Position numbers and translations under genes: made by a program. This document shows, piece by piece, positions 50,734 to 56,921 of a stretch of 56,921 nucleotides of DNA. Source of the stretch: Nocardia mexicana NBRC 108244 (GTDB lineage Bacteria; Actinomycetota; Actinomycetes; Mycobacteriales; Mycobacteriaceae); contig NZ_BDBV01000100.1 of NCBI RefSeq assembly GCF_001613165.1, positions 1 through 56,921 on the forward strand, read 5' to 3'. The notes below the pieces were generated by a model. The model searched no databases. It had not been told where the DNA came from and was given only the letters and a program-made list of their open reading frames with translations. Numbering within the stretch: the first letter of the stretch is position 1; each line of letters starts with the position of its first letter.

Positions 50734-52173
50734 ATGACGTCCATGATCGAAGAAGGCAGCTCCGAGAAGGGCCTGGCGCGGGTTGCGCAGTCGCTCGCGC
50801 GGTGGACCGAGAAGTGGTTTCCGGACGCCTATGTCGTGGCGCTGGCGGGTGTCGTGCTGGTGGCGGTCGCGGCGCTGGCCAACGGGTCGTCGCCGCGCAC
50901 GGTCGTGACCGTGTTCGGCGACGGCTTCTGGGATCTGACCGCCTTCACGCTGCAGATGGCGATGGTGGTGCTCACCGGATACGTCATCGCGACCTCGCCG
51001 CCCGTCGCGCGGCTCATCGACCGGCTGGCGACCGTGCCGCGCAGCGCGAGCAGTGCGGTGAGTTTCGTTGCGTTCCTGTCGATGTCGATCTCGTTCCTGA
51101 ACTGGGGGCTCAGTCTGGTGTTCGGCGGCCTGCTGGCCCGCGCGATCGCCCGGCGCACCGATCTGCGCGTGGACTACCGGGCGCTGGGTGCGGCGGCGTT
51201 CATGGGGCTGGGTGCGGTGTGGGCGCTGGGGATTTCGTCCTCGGCCGCGCAGCTGCAGGCCACCGCCTCGTCGCTGCCCGCGGCGCTGCTGAAGATCACC
51301 GGCGTGCTCGATTTCGGGACCACGATCTTCACGTGGCAGTCGCTGCTCATGTGCGCGATCATCATGGCTTTGACGGTTGTGATCGCGCACTTCTCGGCGC
51401 CCAAGGATGCTGCGGTCAAGACCGCCCAGGACCTGGACGTCGATCTGGACGACCAGCCGGCGGAGGCGGCGCCGCGGTCCCGGCCGGGGGAGTGGCTCGA
51501 GTACAGCCGGATCCTGCCGATCCTGGCCGGGTTGATGACGTTGGGCTGGTTGATATCTCAGCTCGCGGCCAAGCCCGTGCTCACCGTGGCCAGCAATCTG
51601 AACGGCTATCTGCTCGTCTTCCTGATGCTGGGTCTGGTGCTGCACGGCACCCCGCGCAAGTTCCTGCAGGCGGTCTCCCTCGCGGTGCCCGCCACGGCCG
51701 GGATCCTCGTCCAGTTCCCGCTGTACGCCGCCATGGCCGCGATTCTGACGAAGGCGAAAGGTGTTGGCGGGCATACCGTCTCCGAACATCTGGCGGAGTT
51801 CTTCACCAGCATCGGCGGAGGCGGGGCGTTCGCCGTCGTGATCGCCCTCTACACCGTCGTGCTGGGTGTCTTCGTCCCCTCCGGCGGTGGCAAATGGCTG
51901 GTGGAGGCCCCCTACGTCATGCAGGCGTCCACCGACGTCCAGATGAATCTCGGCTGGACGGTCCAGATCTACAACGTGGCCGAGGCGCTGCCGAACCTCA
52001 TCAACCCGTTCTTCATGCTCCCGCTGCTCGCGGTGCTGCGGCTGCGGGCCCGCGACCTGGTCGGATTCACGTTCCTGCAGTTCCTGTTCCACCTGCCGGT
52101 GGTCCTGCTGCTGGTCTGGTTGCTCGGCATGACCTTCGACTACGTGCCCCCGATCCTGCCCGCCGCCCCGTGA
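50734..52173 (+). CDS. AtoE-type short-chain fatty acid transporter
   Basis: 479 residues and about 12 TM helices. FLSMSISFLNWGLSLVFGG, LGISSSAAQLQATASSLP, FVPSGGGKWLVEAPY and NLINPFFMLPLL match the AtoE family (TIGR00366). It should take up short-chain fatty acids such as butyrate or acetoacetate. The ATG at 50734 has GAGGAA 7 nt upstream; the ATG at 50719 lies directly against GAGGG. It may supply substrates to, or act with, the SDRs and lipid-transfer genes around it, but the operon is not clear. Confidence 0.88.
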   Translation: MTSMIEEGSSEKGLARVAQSLARWTEKWFPDAYVVALAGVVLVAVAALANGSSPRTVVTVFGDGFWDLTAFTLQMAMVVLTGYVIATSPPVARLIDRLATVPRSASSAVSFVAFLSMSISFLNWGLSLVFGGLLARAIARRTDLRVDYRALGAAAFMGLGAVWALGISSSAAQLQATASSLPAALLKITGVLDFGTTIFTWQSLLMCAIIMALTVVIAHFSAPKDAAVKTAQDLDVDLDDQPAEAAPRSRPGEWLEYSRILPILAGLMTLGWLISQLAAKPVLTVASNLNGYLLVFLMLGLVLHGTPRKFLQAVSLAVPATAGILVQFPLYAAMAAILTKAKGVGGHTVSEHLAEFFTSIGGGGAFAVVIALYTVVLGVFVPSGGGKWLVEAPYVMQASTDVQMNLGWTVQIYNVAEALPNLINPFFMLPLLAVLRLRARDLVGFTFLQFLFHLPVVLLLVWLLGMTFDYVPPILPAAP

Positions 52174-52183
52174 CATCGGATGA

Positions 52184-52969
52184 TCAGTGTGCGGTGAGGC
52201 CGCCGTCGACGACGAGTTCCGCGCCTGTCACATAGGAGGATTCGGCGCTGGCGAGGAACAGCATGGCGTACGCGACTTCGCCCGCGAGACCCGCGCGGCG
52301 CATGGGCGTGCGCACGATATCCGGCTGTCGATCGCCCTGTTCGTCGAGGATCTCCCGGATCATCGGTGTCGCTATGACCCCCGGGTGCACGGAATTGACC
52401 CGTACGCCCCTGGTGGCGTACTCGACGGCCGCGGTCTTGGTCAGCAGCCGTACCGCTCCCTTGGACGCTTGATACGCGGCGGCCGCGCCACTGCCGATGA
52501 TGCCCAGGACCGACGAGGTATTGACGATCGAGGCGGAACCCGACCGGCGCAGCAGCGGCATGGCCGTTTTCATGCCGAGCCACGTACCGGTCTGGTTGAC
52601 CGCGATCACGCGATCCCACTGTTCCCGCTCGGCGTCCTCGATCCCGCCCCAGTCCACCACTCCCGCGATATTGATCAGAATGTCGAGACCCCCGAATCTC
52701 CGCTGCGTCGATTCGACGACTCGCGCCCACTGGTCGGCCGCGGAAACATCCAGCTCCGCGCCCATGATCTCGGCGCCGTCGGCCCGCAGTCGCGCCGCGA
52801 GCACGTCGACTGCGCCGCCGTCGATGTCGGCGACGACCAGCCGCGCGCCCTCGCGGGCGAAGAGTTCGGCGGTGGCGAGCCCGATACCGCCGGTCGCGCC
52901 GGTGATCAGCGCGACCTTGCCGGTGAGCCGTCCGTTGATTTGCGCTCCCGCGCCGACACGTGTGTTCAC
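52184..52969 (-). CDS. Short-chain dehydrogenase/reductase (first)
   Basis: 261-residue classical SDR. TGATGGIG is the NAD(P)-binding motif, NIAGV the NAG-type motif, and catalytic Ser (NTSS), Tyr and Lys are in AAYQASKGAV. An Asp after the second strand (VVADIDGG) suggests NAD. The GTG at 52969 overlaps the preceding SDR stop as GTGA, so both are coupled. Similar to 3-alpha/7-alpha-hydroxysteroid dehydrogenases and to cyclopentanol dehydrogenase-like proteins; the substrate is unknown. A reading to 53035 would overlap the upstream gene. Confidence 0.88.
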   Translation of the reverse strand: MNTRVGAGAQINGRLTGKVALITGATGGIGLATAELFAREGARLVVADIDGGAVDVLAARLRADGAEIMGAELDVSAADQWARVVESTQRRFGGLDILINIAGVVDWGGIEDAEREQWDRVIAVNQTGTWLGMKTAMPLLRRSGSASIVNTSSVLGIIGSGAAAAYQASKGAVRLLTKTAAVEYATRGVRVNSVHPGVIATPMIREILDEQGDRQPDIVRTPMRRAGLAGEVAYAMLFLASAESSYVTGAELVVDGGLTAH

Positions 52970-53739
52970 TGCGCGGTCCATCCGCCGTCGACGGCGACCA
53001 GCGCGCCGGTGATGAAGCTCGCGGCGTCGCAGCACAGGAAGGCGACGGCCTCGGCGACCTCTTCGGGGCGCCCGATGCGGCCGATCGGGTGGGCGGTGCC
53101 GAAGGAGGCGAGCATCTCGCGGCCGTTGTCGACCACGCCCTCCATGATGTCGGTGTCGATCACGCCGGGAAGCACGGCGTTGGAACGGATCCCGTGTGGA
53201 CCACCCTCGACCGCGAGCACGCGGCTGATCTGCGCCAGTGCGCCTTTCGACGCGGCGTAGGCGGTTTGGGTCGGGAAGGCGACGACGGACGAGACCGATG
53301 CGACCGAGACGATTACCCCACCCCCCTGGGATTGCATCACGCGAAACGCCTCGCGGGCCTGCAGGAAATTGCCGCGCGCGTTGATCCGCGCGATCTCGTC
53401 GAATTCCTCGGCGCCGGTGTCGGTGATCGGCTTGTTCAGGGTGCGTCCGGCGTTGTTCACGAGAATGTCGAGGCGGCCGAAGCGATCGATGGCCGATTGC
53501 ATTGTAGTGCTTGCCATTTCCTCGTCGGCGACGTCGCCGACGAGTGCGGCGATGTGGTCCGGATCGTCGGCCGCGAGCTCCTCCACGGAATTCCGGCGAT
53601 CGGTGACGACCAGCCGGGCGCCGCGCGCACGCAGCAGGACGGCGGTCGCGCGGCCGATGCCGCGCGCGGCCCCGGTGACGACGGCGACGCGACCGGTCAG
53701 GTCCCAGGACTCGGGGACGGTTGTGTTCGAAGTGGTCAC
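52966..53739 (-). CDS. Short-chain dehydrogenase/reductase (second)
   Basis: 257-residue classical SDR. The cofactor motif is TGAARGIG; NNAGR follows, then Ser in VSVASVSS and the catalytic Tyr-Lys in TAYAASKGAL. VVTDRR after the second strand suggests NAD. The GTG at 53739 has GAAAGGAG 4 nt upstream; an ATG at 53760 overlaps the previous stop as TGATG but has no site. Coupled to both neighbours. Shares about the same fold and length as the first but is divergent in sequence. Confidence 0.88.
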   Translation of the reverse strand: MTTSNTTVPESWDLTGRVAVVTGAARGIGRATAVLLRARGARLVVTDRRNSVEELAADDPDHIAALVGDVADEEMASTTMQSAIDRFGRLDILVNNAGRTLNKPITDTGAEEFDEIARINARGNFLQAREAFRVMQSQGGGVIVSVASVSSVVAFPTQTAYAASKGALAQISRVLAVEGGPHGIRSNAVLPGVIDTDIMEGVVDNGREMLASFGTAHPIGRIGRPEEVAEAVAFLCCDAASFITGALVAVDGGWTAQ

Positions 53740-53759
53740 GATGCTCCTTTCGATGATCA

Positions 53760-54482
53760 TCAGCGTTGCCGGGCCGGGCGGACGACGATCTCGTTCACGT
53801 CGACGTCGGCGGGCTGGTCGATGGCGTAGGTGACGGCCGCGGCTATGGCGTCCGGGGCGATGGCGTGGGCTCGGTAGGTGCGCATTGCCTGGGCCGCACC
53901 GGGTTCGGTGATGGAGTCGGCGAGTTCGGAGGTGACCACGCCGGGGGAGATGGTGGTGACCCGGATCGAGGGGTGGCACTCCTGCCGCAGTCCTTCGGTG
54001 ATCGCCCAGGCGGCGTACTTGGTGCCGCAGTACACCGCGCCGGTCGGAACCACCTGGTGGGCGCCGACGCTGGCGATCGTGACGAAGTGACCGGATTGCT
54101 GCCGGGTGAAATACGGTAGGGCCGAGGCGATTCCGTGCAGCAGGCCGCGAATGTTCACGTCTATCATCCGGTTCCATTCGTCGATCAGCAGCGAATCCAG
54201 CCGGGACAGCGGCATGACCCCGGCGTTGTTCACGAGGACGTCGACGCGTCCGGTCCGGTCGTGCGCGGCCTCGACGAACGCGGTCATGTCGGCCGGGTCG
54301 GTGACGTCGAGCCGGATCGGGTGCAGGTTGCCGGGGGTGCGTTCGGCGAGGGCGTGCAGCCGGTCGGTGCGCCGCGCGCCCGCGACGACGTGATGTCCCG
54401 CTCCGGCCAGGCGAGCGGCGACGGCCTCGCCGATTCCGCTGCTGGCTCCGGTCACGAGCACCGTCTTCGGTGTGTTGTCCAT
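53760..54482 (-). CDS. Short-chain dehydrogenase/reductase (third)
   Basis: 240-residue SDR of the YdfG/serine dehydrogenase-like branch. TGASSGIG is the cofactor motif; GARRTDRL after the second strand suggests NADP. NNAGV is present, with Ser in TIASVGA and Tyr-Lys in VYCGTKYA. The C-terminal DVNEIVVRPARQR is typical of this branch. Its ATG at 54482 faces the XRE regulator (101-bp divergent gap), which is the likely controller of the three-SDR operon. Confidence 0.88.
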   Translation of the reverse strand: MDNTPKTVLVTGASSGIGEAVAARLAGAGHHVVAGARRTDRLHALAERTPGNLHPIRLDVTDPADMTAFVEAAHDRTGRVDVLVNNAGVMPLSRLDSLLIDEWNRMIDVNIRGLLHGIASALPYFTRQQSGHFVTIASVGAHQVVPTGAVYCGTKYAAWAITEGLRQECHPSIRVTTISPGVVTSELADSITEPGAAQAMRTYRAHAIAPDAIAAAVTYAIDQPADVDVNEIVVRPARQR

Positions 54483-54583
54483 GCCGACCACGATGTCCGG
54501 GACAACGCCGGGGCGGGAGGCCGCCGTTCTCGTGGGAGTAACGCACCCAGGATGTCGCGCCGGCGGCGGCCTACCATGCCGGT

Positions 54584-55414
54584 ATGGCACCTTCCGAACT
54601 CGGCGAATACCTGCGGGCCCGCCGTGCGCGGCTCCGGCCGGACGAGGTCGGCCTGCCGGATACCGGGCGCCGCCGGGTTCCGGGGCTGCGACGCGAGGAG
54701 GTGGCCCTGCTGGTCGGGGTCAGCGTCGACTACTACGTGCGGCTGGAACAGGGGCGCGAACGTGGGCCCTCGGCTCAGGTGGTCGATGCCCTGGCTACCG
54801 CGCTGCGCCTGGACGAGGACGGTCGGCAGCACCTTTTCCGGCTGGCCGGGCTCGCCCCGCGGGCGCGTGCGGCCGCCGTGCGCGAACACGTCGACCCGAG
54901 CCTGCTGCAGCTCATGGACGCCTGGCCCGACAACCCCGCCATCGTCTACAACCGCGCCTACGACGTGCTCGCCTCCAATGCGATCGCCGACGCGCTGTTC
55001 CACGACTGGACCCACTCGCGCAACCTCATGCACGTCGTATTCGGTGACCCGGCGGCGCGCACCTTCTACGTCGACTGGCACGAAGTCGCTCGCAATTCCG
55101 TGGCGGGCTTCCGGATCGGGTACGGCGAGTCCCCCGAAGACCCCCGGATCCGCCAGGTGCTCTCCGAACTACTCGACCGCAGCCCCGCCTTCGCCGACCT
55201 CTGGACCAATCACGACGCGCGCGGAAAAACCTTGGAACGCAAGCGGTTCGACCATCGTGCCGTGGGCCGACTGACCCTGACCATGCAGACGCTCGACGTC
55301 CGCTCCCGCCCCGGTCAGGCACTCGTCGTCTACCACGCCGAACCCGGCTCGAGCAGCGCGGAAGCCCTCGCCCTGCTCGGCTCCCTGGCCGCTACCGCAC
55401 GCGAAAACCCCTGA
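54584..55414 (+). CDS. XRE-family regulator with MmyB-like ligand domain
   Basis: 276 residues. The N-terminal HTH (about 5-75) has LGEYLRARRARLRPDEVGLP, VPGLRREEVALLVGVSVDYY and VRLEQGRERGPS. The MmyB-like domain (about 100-270) includes NPAIVYNRAYDVLASNAIADAL and FYVDWHEVARNSVAGFR, and ends with HAEPGSSSAEALALL. Such regulators typically repress divergently encoded SDR genes and respond to small hydrophobic ligands. The ATG at 54584 is the first in frame. Confidence 0.9.
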   Translation: MAPSELGEYLRARRARLRPDEVGLPDTGRRRVPGLRREEVALLVGVSVDYYVRLEQGRERGPSAQVVDALATALRLDEDGRQHLFRLAGLAPRARAAAVREHVDPSLLQLMDAWPDNPAIVYNRAYDVLASNAIADALFHDWTHSRNLMHVVFGDPAARTFYVDWHEVARNSVAGFRIGYGESPEDPRIRQVLSELLDRSPAFADLWTNHDARGKTLERKRFDHRAVGRLTLTMQTLDVRSRPGQALVVYHAEPGSSSAEALALLGSLAATARENP

Positions 55415-55466
55415 GCGAAACCTATTTTCGGAAACCACAGGCCGAGCTGGTCATACTGGGCGCCAC

Positions 55467-56258
55467 TCAGCCCTCGATCAGCGACAGTTGGGAGCCGATC
55501 TCCGTGGCGGCCGCGCATACCCTTTCGGCGGTCAGGCCGGTGTCCTCGACCGGCAGCCGGGCCGACAGTGCCGCGATGCTGACCGCGGCGCGGACGGCGC
55601 CGGCGGAATCGCGGATGGGCGCGGCGACGCCGACCACATTCTCGTCGAGTTCCGAACGGGAGACCGCGAATCCGTCCTTGCGGATCTCCGCGAGGCGTTT
55701 CTTCAAGCGCTTCGGATCGACCAGCGTCTTCGGGGTGAACCGCCGCAGCGGCGCTTCGGCGAGCACCGCATCGATCTCCTCCGACGACGCCCAGGCGAGC
55801 AGCACCTCCGCCGCCGCGCCCGCATTGATGGGCAGCACCTGGCCGCGGTCGTAGGACAGCCGCACCGGCTGACTCGCCTCGACCCGCTCCAGGCACACCA
55901 CGACGTGCCCGGACCGGCGGGTGAGCAGCACCGTCTCCCCGGTCTGCGCGGCGAGGTCGCGCATCACCGGCAGCGAGATCTCCGACAGCCCGATCCCGGC
56001 GCGGGCCAGCCGGGCGAGGTGAAAGATGCGCGGCCCCAACCGGAACCCGCCCGGCGCATCCTCCATGAACCCGCTGCTGACCAGCGTCTGCAGATAGCGG
56101 TACGCCGTAGACCGGGCGACCCCGAGGTGCTGCGAGATCTCCGCCCCGCTGAGCACCAGCCTGTCCTCGGAGAACAATTGCAGGATGTCGAGCGCCCGGT
56201 CGGCGGTGGAGTTCCGCTCCCGATACCCCGCCGAATTCTGGGCTTTCTGTCCTGTCAC
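55467..56258 (-). CDS. IclR-family transcriptional regulator
   Basis: 263 residues. The winged HTH (about 14-75) has ADRALDILQLFSEDR, LSGAEISQHLGVARSTAYRY and LQTLVSSGFMED. The ligand domain (about 90-260) contains TGETVLLTRRSGHVVVCLE and RLSYDRGQVLPINAGAAAEV. The GTG at 56258 is in frame and gives a family-typical N-terminus; readings up to 56357 are less typical. Its start codon is the spacer of a perfect inverted repeat. Neighbours do not reveal a target other than itself. Confidence 0.88.
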   Translation of the reverse strand: MTGQKAQNSAGYRERNSTADRALDILQLFSEDRLVLSGAEISQHLGVARSTAYRYLQTLVSSGFMEDAPGGFRLGPRIFHLARLARAGIGLSEISLPVMRDLAAQTGETVLLTRRSGHVVVCLERVEASQPVRLSYDRGQVLPINAGAAAEVLLAWASSEEIDAVLAEAPLRRFTPKTLVDPKRLKKRLAEIRKDGFAVSRSELDENVVGVAAPIRDSAGAVRAAVSIAALSARLPVEDTGLTAERVCAAATEIGSQLSLIEG

Positions 56259-56267
56259 ACAGGACAG
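56247..56267. promoter_or_regulatory. Perfect 21-bp inverted repeat centred on the IclR start codon
   Basis: CTGTCCTGT (56247-56255) and ACAGGACAG (56259-56267) are perfect 9-bp arms separated by the 3-nt start codon. It could be the autorepression operator of the IclR protein or an RNA hairpin that hides the start. Confidence 0.6.
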
Positions 56268-56420
56268 TCTAGGACCGCCCTTCCTTGAATCTGGCCTCCA
56301 TCTCCGCAGCAAGCCGCGGCTGCTCAGCCTCCACTTTCTGGACATAGGCGACCGCATCGCCTAACCCACGACTGGGTATGTGCCGTACTGATCGATTCGA
56401 CCGGTGCATCGGTGTCTGCG

Positions 56421-56909
56421 TCAGTGCGGGCGGAGGTGGGTGAGCGGCAGGCCGTGTTCGGTGTGGAGGTGGGTGGCTACGAGGGAGCGGTGGCAGGCCT
56501 GCGGGTCGCGTTCGACGCAGAAGAGGGCGGTGGCCGAGTCGGTCGGGAGGTTGGCGGCGAGAGCGCGAAGGTTGAAGGGGGAGAGGATCTCTCGGGTGTA
56601 GCGGTCCGTGTACTCGGGTGCGAGCGCGATGCGGTTGCGCTTGCCGACGCCCTGGCGATCGTCCTCGCGGTACTGCAGTTGGCGCAGTTCCGTGGTCGGG
56701 GCGAGTTCCTTCACGTGCAGGTAGCCGATGTCCGCCGCGGCGAGTGTGCGCTGGAGCCGCGCCGAGTTCGCCCAGGAGTAGTCGGGGCCCCGGACGCCGC
56801 GGCGCTGACGGAGATCGAGCAGCAGCCCCACGCCCTCGCCGGTGAGCTTCTCGACGAACGCGTCGGCCGTGAAGCCGTACACGCCGATCGTCGCGATGCG
56901 CCTCGTCAC
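56421..56909 (-). CDS. DUF488 family protein
   Basis: 162 residues. IATIGVYGFTADAFVEKL, LLLDLRQRRGVRGPDYSWAN and the late LFCVERDPQACHRSLVATHL are the usual DUF488 features, with conserved Asp-Arg and the Cys-His-Arg end motif. Function is unknown. The GTG at 56909 has GGAGG 5 nt upstream and lies 12 nt from the right edge. The 162-bp gap to the IclR gene has no further gene. Confidence 0.88.
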   Translation of the reverse strand: MTRRIATIGVYGFTADAFVEKLTGEGVGLLLDLRQRRGVRGPDYSWANSARLQRTLAAADIGYLHVKELAPTTELRQLQYREDDRQGVGKRNRIALAPEYTDRYTREILSPFNLRALAANLPTDSATALFCVERDPQACHRSLVATHLHTEHGLPLTHLRPH

Positions 56910-56921
56910 GGCACCTCCACA

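Noticed and set aside
1..56921. tRNA genes, CRISPR arrays, insertion sequences or phage genes
   Set aside because: I looked for cloverleaf-like stretches, regular direct repeats, transposase and integrase motifs and terminal repeats, and saw none that stand up.

Overview
The window is high-GC actinomycete DNA. Coding density is high, GTG starts and 4-nt ATGA/GTGA gene overlaps are frequent, and the gene content includes MMPL lipid exporters, fatty acyl-AMP ligases, a conservon-type sensor kinase, a latex-clearing-protein homologue and a KstR-like operator. This fits a mycolate-type actinomycete, most likely Nocardia or a near relative. The genus is inferred from gene content only. I saw no rRNA, tRNA, CRISPR array or insertion sequence.

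Region 1 (1-5.9 kb, minus strand): a sensor kinase cut by the left edge, a GMC alcohol oxidase, and a Tat-exported latex clearing protein (Lcp/MpaB family). The Lcp homologue keeps the known functional residues of rubber oxygenases at identical spacing. The GMC and Lcp genes share an AT-rich palindromic operator.

Region 2 (5.9-31.7 kb) is the most striking part: a divergent lipid biosynthetic cluster that I cannot match to a described pathway. The minus-strand arm is FAAL-nucleotidyltransferase-PqqD-like fusion, ACP, thioester-reductase-like SDR, acyl-CoA dehydrogenase, and a BVMO-type flavin monooxygenase. The plus-strand arm is a dikinase/rifampin-phosphotransferase-like enzyme, ACP, a 1942-residue four-part fusion (class III aminotransferase, acyl-ACP reductase, dikinase-like phosphotransferase, thymidylate-kinase-like kinase), a second FAAL, a metallo-beta-lactamase-fold hydrolase, an MMPL exporter, a UbiA-like membrane enzyme and a cation/proton antiporter. 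A second stand-alone TMK-like kinase and a LuxR-type regulator close the region. The two arms diverge from a 548-bp control region with three GC-rich palindromes spaced about 32 bp apart. The gene set suggests that a fatty acid is loaded on an ACP, desaturated, reduced to an aldehyde, transaminated to an amine, modified further by phosphoryl or nucleotidyl transfer and possibly N-oxidation, and exported by MMPL.

Region 3 (32-43 kb): a 2-TM protein with an unknown soluble domain, convergent with a His-rich cupin-like protein; an XRE-cupin regulator divergent from a thioredoxin-reductase-like flavoprotein; a 14-TM drug exporter tail-to-tail with an aromatic-hydroxylase-type FAD monooxygenase; an AraC regulator; and an MMPL transporter carrying three C-terminal carboxypeptidase-regulatory-like repeats.

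Region 4 (43-47 kb): a LysR, D-malate/tartrate dehydrogenase and 2-hydroxycarboxylate transporter unit, then an EF-hand miniprotein and a hemerythrin-like protein.

Region 5 (47.5-56.9 kb): a STAS protein, a degenerate EF-G-like protein without GTPase motifs, a DUF35 plus lipid-transfer-thiolase pair behind a KstR-like operator, a short-chain fatty acid transporter, three SDRs opposite an XRE regulator, an IclR regulator whose start codon lies at the centre of a perfect 21-bp inverted repeat, and a DUF488 protein.
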